This document shows, piece by piece, positions 48,501 to 61,268 of a DNA stretch of 64,000 bases. Both the position numbers and the translations under genes were made by a program. Below the pieces are notes generated by a model. It made no database searches and had not been told where the DNA came from. It saw only the letters and a list, made by a program, of their open reading frames with translations. Position 1 is the first letter of the stretch. Every line of letters begins with the position of its first letter. Source of the stretch: Terana coerulea (taxonomy: Eukaryota > Basidiomycota > Agaricomycetes > Polyporales > Phanerochaetaceae); assembly GCA_024811115.1 (NCBI GenBank), contig JAKOGH010000390.1:1-64000 (forward strand), given 5' to 3'.

Positions 48501-48571
48501 GGGTGGTGGTTAGGGATGAAGGAGTCGAAGGGCAAGTTGGCGGCCATCATTTGAAGATTTACAGCGGCCAT
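45564..48571 (-). CDS. RFX-family transcription factor
   Basis: A long multi-exon regulator of about 900 residues. The N-terminus (MAAVNLQMMAANLPF) is Ser/His/Pro-rich. The RFX winged-helix DNA-binding domain is in the exon at 47655-47847 and its neighbours: LYFSYRRVCDQYGIPHINTA, LGKAIRLCFPTIKTRRLG, VRGNSKYHYCGIRPAT. Further on come an acidic/Ser segment, the conserved regulatory and dimer region (QMLSPITAQTLGGLRQLADK, FGHLFLDMYQVTQALSTV) and a Gln/Ser/Thr-rich C-terminus. RFX proteins bind X-box sites; in fungi they act in cell-cycle, DNA-damage or morphogenesis control (family knowledge). Two runs break the frame by one base: 47805-47808 inside the DNA-binding exon and 46273-46276. Both are consistent with consensus errors. 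The start at 48571 is preferred; an in-frame ATG at 48646 also exists. Confidence 0.88.
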
Positions 48572-49191
48572 AATGATAGAGAATAGATTATGACGAATGA
48601 GAGTGGGTGCAGCAGCAGTGTGTGTGTCGAGACAGCGAAAGTACACGGGCCAGCCGGTGTAGAGGAATAGGAAAGCGAGTGGTGGGAGTGGTCCAGGGAC
48701 AATAAGAGGGCGGACAGGCCGTCGCTGCTCAGGAAATAGAGAAGATGGAGGTGATCAACACTGGGCACAACACCGCCTCAGACCGGAAAGGTGATGATGG
48801 AACAGAACAAGAACGGGGGCGAGAGAACAGGGCGAGGGGCAGACGGGGAAAGGATCAGACAGACGTCTTGACCGCAGGATGATAAACCGCTGAAGGCTCG
48901 CCACAAAAAGGCCCAACCGCACAAACAAGTCCCAAAGAGCCCGAGACAAGCACGCCCTGAGCCTAGCACTCCTGGAATGCACGGCCCTGGTCAGCCTGAA
49001 TCAAGAACAGATCTCAAGCTCGATGCCAGAACGCAGAATAGAGCAGGACCAATCCCTCACAAGCACCGTCCTCCGTGTCCATGGCAACCACCCAAGACGC
49101 CCGCGGCATCTCACTCCCACGCCAGCTGTTCGCGCGAGCGGCACAAAAAGGCACATTACAATAGAAATATTACAGACAAAACTACAGCAGC
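48572..49191. other. Intergenic region: RFX promoter and PPN1 3' UTR
   Basis: 620 bases with no supported gene. The 5' UTR and promoter of the RFX gene are expected in the left half. Confidence 0.45.
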
Positions 49192-51869
49192 CTACAGCTC
49201 CTCGTTCGCGCCCATGTACATGTACTTGCGGAACCGCCGCCGCAGCTTCGAGTTCTTCCCCGCCCGCGCCAGCCGCCGCGCGAGCTCCGCCCACGACGGG
49301 ATCGTCAAGTCCTTCATTCCGTACGGCGCATACTTGCTCGTCGTCACGTTCGCATGCCGCAATTTACGGGGGAGGTGCTTCAATGGAATCGGATACACGA
49401 ACTTGGCCTTCGCCATCTCCGGTTCGCCCGCTACGATCGGCGGAGGATGCAACGCTTGGGGCGAGAACGTCAGGTACTCGAGCTTCCACTTGGGCGGATG
49501 TTTCGCCGTGCCGGTCAGGTTGGGCATGTAGTACTGCAAGCAGGCAAGATAAGATAGCAACCCGCACGAATGCATCAGAACGATGACGACGGCAACGTCA
49601 AACCTTGTAATGAACACCCACCTGAGCGAAACCCAGCGGCGTGTACAGCCGGTTCGTACGCGACGGCGAATGAGGACTTGAGTGCCATGGGCCATTAAGC
49701 CTGCACTGCCACGACCCGTCGAATGCTCCTGCACCCTGGCACTCGCCTGCCGGATCCACGTAATCTCCAAGGTGACGCAGCCCCTCTGTTGACTCGGTAC
49801 CGGTCGCCTCGTCACCGAGCACCCCTGGAGCGTACCGCGATCCCGTAACGTTGTAAGAGAAGATTCTAAACGAAGGCAGGTATGGGTTCGGCACAACGGA
49901 GGGCGCCACGTTCGCCACGGCCAGGCTATCATAGTCCACCTTTGAATGCGACTTGGAGAGATGGTCGAAGTCCTTGAGAAGGGTCGAATACAATTCCTTG
50001 TGCTTCCCTGTCGTCCGGACTGTGTCGTTAGTGCTCGCGTTGCGTGCGGCAAGCGTACGAGCGTCGAGGAAGAAGAACTATAAGCGATGCATTAGCAAGC
50101 ACGCCACGGTCTGATATTCCAGGGTACGTACATGGTCTACATTCATGTGCTAGAACGCGTCCACAACGCAACGAAGGCAATGTTAATGCATAGCGTCACC
50201 AGGGCCCAATGAGCAACGTACCCCAAAGAGGTGGCCAAGAATCGTGTCCTGGAACCGTAGAGACAGTTCGACATATCGAACATGCTAAAGGAAAAGCGTA
50301 CTGAGTGTCAATGCTAACGAGAACCGCAGCATCGGCGGAAACTCACACATTCCGAATGGTAGTTTCGGGCAGAGGGCGGAACGTGCCCACTAATCCATAC
50401 CTAGGGAAGCGAATCGGGCGCTTAGTGGCGAAAGCGTTCAGTAGACATGTGTTACGGACCTGCATCCCTCGGCTGCGGAAGGTTTGCAGCTGGACTTCCA
50501 ACCAATCAAGTTGTAGATTTCCAGGGTCTTCTGGGTCATTGACTTCACACCCTCCCACGGCTGTTGCAGTTGCCAGGGAAACATGTCATGAGATCCAGAT
50601 GCACTGCATTCATTCATTAAGACCCACCTTTGTTTGAGTCAAAGAGATACATCGTGTTCAGGCTGATGGCAGCAACTGCGCCAGGGATGACCTCCACCGA
50701 GTAATAGCCGCCACGCTGGAAAACTTGATACGAGTGGAACGGCACGAACGACTTCCATATGCTGGTGAACGAAGCGAGGTCAAACCAATGTTAGCGACGT
50801 ATAGAGAGAGTCACATCCGGACATCGTACCTGGAAAACTCAAACGTGACATCGTTCGGTCCTGTTAGCGATAGAGATAAGATGGCTGAGTATGGACAGTT
50901 AGTTGAAAGAGGATCCCACCCTACCTGGCATCATGATGTTCTAGAAGTCAAATGGTGATCGTCGAGATGTCACTTCCCGGACTGAACTGCTGGAGGAGCG
51001 AGACTCACATGAGCTGAATGAAGCGGGGCATATGATTAGCAGGTCATGGTGCGAAGTAATTGCGGCCGTGCTTACGCCAAACGTCATTATTGCCTGGACA
51101 TAGGAGTAATAAGCTGTCGGAGTGGGGTGCAGTGACGCTTGCAACGGGCAACGGTACCTATGCTCGGAATAACCGGGATGCCTCTGCTGGTAAAGATTTC
51201 CTCCATTCTGTTTGACATAGCCCGGTTTAATGCATAGATTTCTTTCAGCGTTCGGGGCACTTTGCGGTCATTATCATGTCTGCATATAGTCGGTCAAAGA
51301 TTCCTTCATCACAACACGATGACTTGGAACCCACCGTGCACTGTCTCCCGTCCCTGCAAGGCACTCTGGTAAGCCCCCAACAGATTGTGATTCCGCGCAC
51401 TACTCACAAATCACAAAATCAATCTCTGAGGCCCATTGCTTCTCCAAATAATCAAGCGTGTGGTTCGTGAGTGACAGTGGCGCATCGCACTCCCTGCCCA
51501 CAAATTCAGCATAACCATCTGGACTGCAAAGGCCCCGGCGCACGCACCCGTTTTGAAAACCAAAGGTGCCCGAGCGCTGCTTCTTCTTTGGCTTCTTCCT
51601 GTGGCACGCCGTTTTCTCGGACATGCCCTCGCGGTAAAATGGGTCCGGGTGCATGTCCGTGACATGTAGAAAGCGGCCTTGGAGCTTGCGCGGGCGGGCA
51701 GCTGTGCGGCACACGACCGTTCAGCTGGAGCACCAGAGGCATTCCGAGCGGGCGACGTACCTGGCGCGACGTCGGGCACGTGTAGTGGTACCTGCGGCGG
51801 TGCGCATAGCGCCTCGTGAGCCCCGCCGGCGAGCAAGAGGGCGAAAAGCGTGATATGGTGAGGGTGCAT
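49192..51869 (-). CDS. PPN1: Vacuolar endopolyphosphatase
   Basis: Cleaves long-chain polyphosphate internally in the vacuole; a metallophosphatase of the PPN1 family. The N-terminus is a hydrophobic signal/anchor (MHPHHITLFALLLAGGA). The phosphatase core shows GRFLHVTDMHPDPFYREG (metal ligands Asp and His), SEKTACHRKK, LTNHTLDYLEKQWASEIDF, WTGDSARHDNDRKVPRT, IPSIGNNDV and, near 50130-50270, GHLFG-HMNVDHFFFLDA. The C-terminal part includes YYMPNLTGTAKHPPKWKLEY and a basic end (RRRFRKYMYMGANEEL). There are more than ten short introns; the first lies just after the signal region and splices in frame. No frame break was found. The usual Asn of GDNARHD is Ser here, a variant I regard as tolerated. 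Confidence 0.93.
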
Positions 51870-53431
51870 CGCAGACGGTGGAGAAAGAGGCTGGCGGGTG
51901 AAAAGTTGAGTAGACCTCGGTCGGGCGAGTTCTCGGTCGTAGGTGGCTCTGGTCAGACGAGCATAAGGAATGACAGTAGGTAGACTGAGGTAGCCTTAGA
52001 AGTCGTTGGTCGAGGGATGGCCCTCGCACGTTCGTGACTGCACTGGTGCAACGCACATTCCGCCCATGGGCGTCACAGACAGCCGGAGCGCGCGAGGCTA
52101 TTAATTCGGAGTCTTCCGCTAGCTGCACAGGAACCACTTGCGGCCAGCGCAGAGCACCAGGCATGGCATGATATTGAGTCGTACACCCACAGTGTAGGGT
52201 AATGAAACGGCGACACTGCGCGATACCGGGGGCATGAGGAAGAGTGAACTGTACAGTACTGGAGCCAATCAGAAGTGTCGCCTGACGTATTGAAGGCTGG
52301 AGCGCCGAAGGACCACTGTCAGTGTGTGAGCTTAAGCTGGGTTGAACAAGGACCGCATCCTCTGTTTTGACCGTATCCTCATAGTTGACATTCATGTCCA
52401 GGAGACCTGCTTGCGGGAAGACAGGGGGACAATTTAGAATACTTTGCTGATGCACAATATCTCACAGTCATCTGGGACTCTGGTTGACTACATTCGATCA
52501 AAGGTTCCTCCCACGTGATAGCTTGCATGCAGTTGCGGCTGTACGAGGTGCATTGTATACTAAAATGTAAGAATGCCACAGCTGGAGGTATGTCAGTTGT
52601 GTTTACGTAGCTGGAAAGTCAAGGATTTGGATTGAAGCTTTTAATAACGCCTGCGCGTGGAAGTGTATGTACCTGGGCAGTGTGCACATAGAACAGAGAA
52701 GGACTTGCCTTGAGATTGCTGTCCCAGTCTCACCAAGAGTGCCAGTCGTTGCAACAAGCAGTACGTGGCTGCTCTCATGTGGTATAATGGAACCACGTCT
52801 GCCGTGGGTCAATACGTATGTCAAGCCATTCATCTTCACTGTGCTGAGATAGGTAGCGCGAATATTGGTCCACGGCGATGCGCAGCAGTGAATGTAATAT
52901 TTACATAGAGGAAGCGAGAGGATGCAGGCAACGGCTCAAGTGGAAGGTTGTTATGGTTCTGTGTAAGGTGACGGCGCGGGCTCCCTGCCTCCTGTCGACG
53001 GCAATAGCCGCAAAAACCTCGGAGACAACCGACGCCGCCTCATCATCCCACTCCCACTCCCACTGCAACGTTAACCTTCACCAGTACATTCGCTATACCA
53101 GCTCAGAGTCACTGTCGTCACTCGAAGACATCATCGGGAGTACACTGTCATTTCATAATGATATGATGTACATGATGCACAGGGGTATCGGGCGCCGTGC
53201 TGGAGTGCTGGGGAAACTGCTTGACTTCTGTTGATACAAGGTACGGGGAGTGGAGACTACCGATATAGGACAACCATAAAGAATACGCGAATAATAACGA
53301 CGACGATGGGCGATGACGATGGTGACAAGGACGAATTGTGTGCGGATGGGTGGGATGAATGCGACGAGAACGGATGCGGGATGCGAGAGCAAGAGCGACG
53401 ACGACGAGGACGGAACGATGAGCGCGAGGGC
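51870..53431. other. Intergenic region upstream of PPN1
   Basis: About 1.56 kb containing the PPN1 promoter and the 3' side of the next gene. Short open frames occur on both strands (for example 52878-53234) without recognisable domains. No RNA gene seen. Confidence 0.4.
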
Positions 53432-54041
53432 CTACTTGATGCGAATCGAGCGCGTCGCGCCGAGGTCAGAGAATGACTCGTCGGACTGGCGGCGTGGGCG
53501 GTGCAGCTCGAGCAGGTACGCCGCGTTGTCGTTCTCGTCCAGGACCTTTCTTATCGACGCCTCGGCCAGCTGACAAGTCTATAAGGCGAGAAGGTGATGA
53601 GCGTGGGCCCTCCGGCAGAGTTCACCGAGATGAAACGTACGCGACTGTATCCGCCCTTGGAAAGCTCTGAGCGTGCTTGGGAGATGGTGTTGTGGATGGC
53701 ATCATAGGTGTATCTCCGTCTGGCGCACGCAAGAGTCAGCACCTGATGACCAATCGTGAGGGGCTGTGTGGTACGTACAGCACATTCTCCAACTCCATTC
53801 TTGACCTGGGCAGGATGTACAGATCGCTGCCATTGAGGAAGCGGTTGAAAGCTTGATAGGTCGCGCACCCGGCGATGAGGGTCTCGTTCAACGAGGGCTG
53901 CTCGGTGTGCCAGGTGAAGAGATTCTCGCTGGGGGCGGCATTAGTCAATGGGGCGGTGGCCTGAGACACGAAGCCGGGGACGTACGTGAGATGGTTATGG
54001 GCGAGGGCTTCAGGAGAGTGGGGGGCGAGGAAACGATCCAT
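53432..54041 (-). CDS. Conserved-looking protein of unknown function
   Basis: Two exons: 54041 down to about 53780, and about 53721 down to the TAG at 53432, with a GTACGT donor. The product is about 180 residues: MDRFLAPHSPEALAHNHLTY, FNRFLNGSDLYILPRSRMEL, then RRYTYDAIHNTISQARSELS, RVRFISVNSAGGPTLITFSP, and a C-terminus with ASIRKVLDENDNAAYLLELH and RSIRIK. No signal peptide or membrane segment. Frame continuity near 53580 requires one extra base, similar to other local errors. Codon use and a clean intron make it a credible gene. I do not recognise the family. A TATA-like TATATA lies about 100 bases upstream of the ATG (near 54145). Confidence 0.55.
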
Positions 54042-55436
54042 GTTGGTGAGTCGTTCGAGTGTCGAGTTGGCTGATATAGAGTTGCAGATAGACAGACGTA
54101 ATGTGGGGAGGGTCGAAGGTTGAGAGAGGATGTGGGGTGGCGGTTATATACTGTGCGGGGAACTGTGCGAACTACGCGGCCACTGCGGCTGTGTTGGTAA
54201 TTTGGATTGCGTCGTTTGGGAGCACAAGGTTTGGGAAGAGTCCGAGAGGCGTCGTAGGCTAAGGCCACCAGCGGGATCGGGACAAACGTGAGTGAGACGG
54301 AGCCGGGGCTTGTCCAGGAACTGATAGGAGTTTTTAGGCGGCGGCTCGAGTAACGCGGACGTATGATGCCTCGCACGTTCGTAGGCGGTGAGTGACTGTG
54401 CTGCTGCAGCCGTTGACCTAGCGTTTCTTTTATACCTTGGCCATCGCGCCATGCAGTCTCACCAATTCTGGGCGGCCCTGACTCATTTTGGGTCGCTCGG
54501 CATGCCCCTCCGTTCGCGCGATCAAATCCGATTTTCTGGAAAACTTTTGTTATCAACACATAAGCATCGGATGCAAATGCCCCCTGATAGCCTACAACCT
54601 TGCTCTTACCTTACTAAGCTATTGTTTCTGGATAACCCTAACTTCCACAAATCCGCCAAGAAACGACAGTCACGGAGCGCCAGCTGCGCCTTCCGCGCCG
54701 CCTCCAAGTCCGATTCTCCACATCGACCCAACAGGTCCTCGCTCCAAGCCACCAAAATACAGCAGGCCGGTACTCAATTTGTATATAGCAGTTAACTTCT
54801 CCGAATCATCAGACCCTTGTTGCTATCTTTGCAGCGTCAGCACCTTCGGCTTGCGTTAGTATGACGGTACACGGCCGTGAGAATATTTTCCACTCCGGTC
54901 TATCGCTGGAGGCGCCGGGTTAGACCTCGGACACCTCACGCCCACTCGGACCAAACTCGTACCAGCACACGCAAGCTGCTCGCCAGACGCCGCAGGCAGT
55001 CGTAAGATTACGGAGCGGTTAAGAGTTGTGAAAAGGCTAAGAAGCTAATGAGGTGAATGCTCACCTAAGTATATCGTGCAGGTGGATCCTACTAGAAGCG
55101 CCAATGAGCATCTCCGCCACGTTGTCCATTTATAGTCGCCTGACGCGCCACAACTTGCAACGTCTACTTCAACCACCATGCAATAAGACTGTTGGCAAGT
55201 AGCTGGAACTTCGGTAGCTATTGCTAGGTATTCAATATTTTTTCTCAAAGATCAAGCGGTCTACTGAACGTAAATTTGGTCGTTGAGTACTCGGGACTGC
55301 GCTGCCAGTCTTGCAGCCGTACACTGGTGTTCGGGGTCTGACGTATTACATAAGCGACCATTCGACCTCGGTTTTGATGTCGCCAGGTTGCTCGCTACGA
55401 TTGCCCTTCGAACAGCATTGGAGATAGTCGGAAACG
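54042..55436. other. Divergent intergenic region
   Basis: About 1.4 kb between two divergent genes, the unknown gene (minus) and acetoacetyl-CoA synthetase (plus). It contains a TATA-like site for the former near 54145. No supported gene. Confidence 0.45.
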
Positions 55437-58400
55437 ATGACTTCGTTTCAGTCTTCTGCGTCTTCTCATGCGAACCTTGGCATCGCTGGCACCTCCGCAG
55501 AAGCAGACACGAAACCACTCTTCTTGCCAAGATCTGACGAGAACACCCCCACGCACAGATTCACGCAGCACGTCAATGCCAAGTATGGCTTGTCCCTCGA
55601 GACATACGCGGACTTGTACCGCTGGTCGACAACCGAATTCGACAGCTTCTGGAGTGAAGTATGGGACCAAACCGGCGTCGTGGGACACAAGGGCCTCCAC
55701 GTCGTCGACAAGGCGGCGCTACCGCCCGACAACCCGGCGTGGTTCTCAGACGCAAGACTGAATTGGGCGGAGAACATGTTGCGCTGCCGGTCGCCTGACA
55801 AGGTCGCGCTGGTTGAAGCCAGTACGTGTGCGACCGGAGGGACGATTCGTAATTAATCGGACACCGCGCAGCCGAGCCACATCCCAGCAATCCTAAGCTG
55901 GCACTGCGTCGCGTCAGTTACGCCGACTTATACCAGCTCGTGTCCGACCTCGTCTCGGCCCTCCTCGCACAGGGTTTGCAAGCCGGTGACCGTGTGGCCT
56001 CGTACTCGTCGAATTGTATCGTAAGTGGGCTTGTCCAGACTGGCTTTTCCCATGCAAGTGGGCACGCGCCTGCATCCCTTGCGGTGCGCTATTCCGATAA
56101 ACTTCGCACAGTGATGCAATGCACCAGGGTCGACTCTCGTTCGCCGCACGACCCTAGAAAATGCTTGCAAAGTGCAATGGCCTCCCTGTGTATCGGGACT
56201 ACCATGTCCCGAAATTCGCACACAAGACTTGTCATCATCTGGACTTGAAAGTTTAGATGCTGGCGAATCTCACTTGCACACCTGCAGACATTTTCCTGGG
56301 TCCTGTCGTAGCGCGACGTGAGGGCGCAATCGGAGACCCTAGCAGTGCATTCGTCGGTAAATCATGTCTGCATTCGAACATTGACTGTCTGACAGTGATC
56401 CGCTGGCAGGAAAATGTGGCTGCGTGTCTCGCCGCGACAGCAATAGGAAAGCATCTCAAATACCTGTACATTACAAATTTGCTCACGGTGAAATTCTAGG
56501 GTGCATATGGGTCAGTGCTGCCGCAGACTTTTGGTGCGGAGGGGGTGTTAGAGAGGTAATATGTTACGGTACTATTGAACTCAAGATTGTGTCTCATGCA
56601 TAGCTAGATTCGAGCAAGTTCGCCCGGCCCTGATCTTCTCGGTCGACGCGGTCGTGTACGTACGCCTGCTCCTAGACCCCCGCACCCGACGACCGAGACC
56701 GCTTCCTAGGTACAACGCAAAGGTGCACCCACACCTCCCGAAACTCACCGAGCTGCTTCGCGGGCTTTCCGAGCGTGTCTCGCTTACCCCCAAGGTCGTC
56801 GTGATCCATCACTCTGCGTACGCGGCGGACGAACAGCATCGCAAGGACGAGTGGACGAGCTTCGATGCGTTCCTGAAGATTGGCCAGGACAAGAAGCTGG
56901 GGCACAACCGAGATGGGGAGATAGAGTGGGCACGGCTCCCGTTCGATTGGCCCCTGTGGATTTTATTTAGCTCAGGGACGACAGGTGCGCAAATGCCTCA
57001 TGGCGTGCACGGTGCTCTCGGGCTTACAGACATGCCAACTGACTGAATGCTAGGTAGACCGAAGTACGCCATCAATTGTATGAATTGTGCTTACGCTAAA
57101 GTTAACTGTGCGCCAGGCCAATCGTCCATCGGGCGGGCGGCATGCTTTTGCAGGCTAAGAAAGAGTTTGTGATTTGCGGCGACCTACGTCCGGACGACGT
57201 GTTCTTCTATTACACGACCACGTGAGGAACACGCCTGTCAAGGTTTGGACCCTGGCTGATCTCCTCGCGCGTTCGGGATAGGGGTTGGATGATGTGGAAC
57301 TTCCTCGTCCACGGGCTCAGCGTTGGGTGCACGTTGGTGCTGTACGACGGCAGCCCTTTGAAGGACCCTGCCTTCCTCTGGAATCTTGTCGACAAGCTCG
57401 GTATCACTATCTTCGGCACGAGTGCCAAGTATATAGACCAACTATCAGTGAGTCACAACGCTTGTTCATATTCGTACATTGTGGATCCTTGACATCGATA
57501 TGAATGTTTGACGCTAACCCTCGAATGGTATCACAGAAATGCTATAAGAACCCGAAAGCACACCACAAGCTCTCAACGCTCCGACACATCTACTCCACAG
57601 GCTCGCCTCTGGCTGCGCCCCTCTACGACTTCGTCTATGAACAAATCTCGCGGAATGTTCTGCTGGGCTCTATCACCGGTCAGTCAACGTCACCCTACAC
57701 TACTTATCCTCCAAGCTCCGAGCGATATTACTCACCTTCCGACTGAACCTAGGCGGCACGGACATTTGCTCGCTTTTTGCGGGAATGAACGCTGCGCTGC
57801 CGGTGTATCGTGGAGAGATTCAATGTCGCATGTTGGGCATGGCTGTGGAGACCTTTGCTCCCACCGGAACACCGTGCGCGGCGGGCGAGCCGGGAGAACT
57901 GGTCTGCACGAAGCCCTTCCCGTGCCAGCCTGTCGGATTCTGGCCGCTCCCGGGTTATGGACCTGATGAGGAGGTGCAGAATGCCAAGCAGCGGTATCAG
58001 CAGGCATACTTTTCCGAATTCAAAGGCGTATGGTGTGAGTGATATGAATTTTCATTTTATCGTCGTAAACTAATGAATTCCAACAGACCATGGTGACCAC
58101 GTTTTACTCACACCTTCGAGGGCAGGCAACGGCGGTGGGCTTATCATGTTAGGAAGAAGCGACGGCGTTCTGTACGTCTTCCTATAAATGACAGAAGTCA
58201 TCTTCCCTGTAGCTAACCCCACCTCACACTTAGCAACCCAGGCGGCGTTCGTTTCGGCTCAGCGGAACTGTATGATGTGATTGACATGTGCTTTGCCCCA
58301 GAGTCAGCACACCAAGACTCCCAGACGATCGTCGACTGCCTTGCGGTCGGCCAGAGCATCGCGCAGGGCACAGATGAGCGCGTAATCCTATTTGTCAAGC

Positions 58401-58878
58401 TGCGCGAGGGCGAGGCGCTCTCGGACAGCCTCGAGAAGAGGGTCAAGCACGAAATTAGAACGCGAAGGACCGCACGGCACGTTCCTGCTCAGGTGGGTCG
58501 ATCGTAGTAAACCCTGTTAACATGGGAATGCACAGCCGGCTGTCGGGGGTGCTGCTCCCACGCTGCAAGTCCCTGGAACGTTGTGGCGTCGTGTGCTGAC
58601 GTTGGCTGCTGTGCAGGTTGTCCAGGTGCGGGATATTCCCTATACTATCAACGGCAAGCGGGTCGAGGTACCCGTCAAGAAGGCGTGTACCCTCCCCTCA
58701 GGCGGGTGGTCACTGGACTCTGCGCACCGCCGTAACTGCCACGTGTTTGTTAGCTCACTGCCGCTCTCACCATCAGATCATCAACGGCGCACCCATCGCG
58801 AGCGTGAATCCGGCAACTCTGCGGAATCCAGAGTGTCTTGCAGAGTACGAGACGATTGGCAGGATTTTGAGAGCGTAG
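55437..58878 (+). CDS. AACS: Acetoacetyl-CoA synthetase
   Basis: Activates acetoacetate to its CoA ester with ATP; a member of the ANL adenylating superfamily, probably cytosolic. The N-terminal signature includes [20 protein letters not shown] and [20 protein letters not shown]. The phosphate-binding motif [20 protein letters not shown] spans an intron near 57000-57120. Later come [70 protein letters not shown] and the C-terminal lysine motif [13 protein letters not shown]. The gene has about ten introns, one unusually long (about 56022-56410). A T run at 56529-56532 has one base too many. The donor before it reads GGAAAG and the last donor is GC-type (near 58681), so some splice sites may also carry errors. 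Confidence 0.92.
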
Positions 58879-59633
58879 GTGTAGAAACGCCTGTATTTTA
58901 CGGACAATATAGCTGGATATACGGATTTACGGAGACGGATGAGGACAATGTGGTCGGGACAATATTCAGGTGTAGCTTACCATAAAAGGCAATTCAGAAG
59001 ACCGCCCGGGAACAAGTCCGAGCAAGCGCGCTGCGCTTTGGGCGCCAATCCCGCCGTTACGGTGTCTTTCAGCCTGATCCGTGTTATCTTCACGCTCTCA
59101 TTTGGCACCAAAAGCCAAATGGCTGCCTCGAGGCAGGAGTCTCAAGCCCTGCTGATGCTTCGAAAAGTGGCACCCCCGCTCCGACAATGGAGAAAACTTA
59201 TTTCCCATGGTTATAAGCAGCCCGTCAGGCAGAAAGCCAGCTCTCCGAGCGACCATCCGGTGCCCCCTCGTCCGCGAACGCAGCCCTTTCCCGTCTCAAA
59301 AAGCGTCTCCCCGACCGCTTTTTTCGGCAGAAAGGCAGAAAGCCCGACAACGTGTATCAGGCGTTGGGTCCTTGTACCGTCCTGCTTCGCTTCGAGCACT
59401 CGCGCAGGACCTGACACGGCCTCGCCTGCCCCGAGCCTCGAGGACTTCATCCAGGACTCGACCCGCCTGATCCCCCCGCTTCCTGCTGCACGAAGCTGTA
59501 CGGACGAGAACGGACGGAAGAGATGAGCCCTTCAAATACACAAGCACAGGTCGGACGGCGGCCCTCCCAAGCCAAGTCACAGCCCAGTCGTCCTGCCTCT
59601 CCTCTCCTTTGTATTTGCCTGCCGCGCATCCGG
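58879..59633. other. Intergenic region, no feature seen
   Basis: 755 bases holding the AACS 3' UTR and the promoter of the next gene. Open frames at 58939-59526 show no domain. Confidence 0.4.
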
Positions 59634-60772
59634 ATGCCTTCGGTCTTCAACATCGCTCGGGCGAGCATCTATGGTGAGTTCACTTTGCTTAGACATGCGC
59701 GCTCTGAGGCTAATCGACGCTACGCCACCAGCCATTGTCTTGGTGTGGACCATAGTAACCCTCGCCATCGCGGTGCACTTCCAGAACATCTTGCTCTCAT
59801 CGGACCTCAGTGCGTCTTCAAGTATTCATTCAAATCAAACGTAAATCTGACACATTATCTGCAGCTCGCTTCGTGCCATTCGCCATTTTCGTGTCTGCTG
59901 CGAGCTTGCTCATTCTCATCGCACTGCTCGGCTTCGGCTTCTGGAGAGAACGGAACCCGATATCCACACGGATAGAGTTGGGCTGCTTGGGACTCCTCGG
60001 CGTGCTTTGGCTTGCTCTGGGAGCCTTCTTGGGCTCCTCAGACGTAGGCGACTCGGACGTCGAATGTTTCTCCTCAGCCGATGCTACTGAACCGACAGAG
60101 CTACCAGGATGTGCGTTGATTTTTTACTAGTCCAGCGTGCAGTTGTACTCATCGACTTTTTTTCTAGTCGATACTGACACCTTCCACGCTCAGTATCGGG
60201 TTTTGGAGGCTTTCTCTTTCTTCAATATTATTCTCCGTGCGTATTCCACGCATATAGCTTGCTTCCAAGACGTCACTCACGCACGCACAGTTTGGTCCTT
60301 CTTCCTTATGCTCTTATTGCTGGCTGTACGGCAGCACAGGTGGGGCAACACCTACATCTGGACGACATCCGTTACTGCCTTCCCCTGGTTCGCAGGGCGT
60401 GATGTCCAGACGGGCAAGCCCACCGGTGCCCTCCCCGCGCCCGCCACAGCCAAGCGCACGACGTCCACGAAATCCCAACGCCCCACGGGCGGTCTGCACG
60501 AGAAGCGGCCGAGCATGCAGGACAAGCGTCCGAGCTACCCTGAACGGCGGCCGAGCCTCCCGGAGAAGCGGCCCTCCTTCCCCGAGAAGCGGCCCTCGCA
60601 GTCGCGCCCGCAGAGACGGCCCTCAGAGACCCGCCGCGACGCGCCGACGCGCAACGAGGCGCCGACGTACGTCTACATGATCCCGCACACGGTCCCCGAA
60701 CCCGCGCGCACGGGCGAGAGTGCGCGGCAGGTCCGGGACAAGTACCTGCGCGACGCGTCACCCCGGCGGTGA
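59634..60772 (+). CDS. MARVEL-like tetraspan protein 2 with repetitive basic tail
   Basis: Exons start at 59634 (MPSVFNIARASIY) and continue with four hydrophobic segments: AIVLVWTIVTLAIAVHF, FVPFAIFVSAASLLILIALL, LGCLGLLGVLWLALGAFLG and VWSFFLMLLLLAV. A loop with a single Cys (GDSDVECFSSADATEPTELP) lies before the fourth segment. The cytosolic tail of about 130 residues contains a run of seven-residue repeats of the form (D/E)(K/R)RPSxx, six times, between about 60500 and 60625, and ends DKYLRDASPRR. The topology matches the MARVEL-like protein at 43590-44750, though the tails are unrelated. It is probably a plasma-membrane or eisosome-type protein (inference). Introns are short and the frame is intact. 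Confidence 0.8.
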
Positions 60773-61268
60773 CGACGCCTCACGACATGGATTGTTACGA
60801 CTATAGACGGGCACGCGCGAGGGCGGCTGTGTCGATGCTTTATGTATTTTTGGGGCGCACTGTAACAGTGTACACTCGCATGACAGACTAGGGAACTTTG
60901 GCGTCGGAATCAATGTCGCTCTTTGTACGATTATCACGTTGAACATATGGATAGTACGGATGGATAGTACGTGTTCGTGGGGGTTCCGGTGTCGAGAATT
61001 GCTCCATGAGAGTTTGTCGGGCAGTTGAATACCTGTCCTTACGTCGTGCTATTTCACGAGCGACATGTACTGGTAGGACGTCCGACGTCTGGTATGAATC
61101 TTGCGAGAGAAAGGATGCACTGCATACATGTTAATCCCAATGAGGTGTTTCTGAATCAATGAGATGCTATTCAATCCGAGAAATATTGGCAACTGCCTCT
61201 GGCGGTAAGATAGTGTATCAAACATTGAGGGAAAGCATGACCGTCGGAACCGAGGCCGGCCTTTTTCA
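60773..61268. other. Convergent 3' intergenic region
   Basis: 496 bases between the convergent ends of the MARVEL-like gene 2 and BFR1. Only 3' UTR-like sequence seen; GGATAGTACG is repeated at about 60947 and 60961. Confidence 0.5.
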
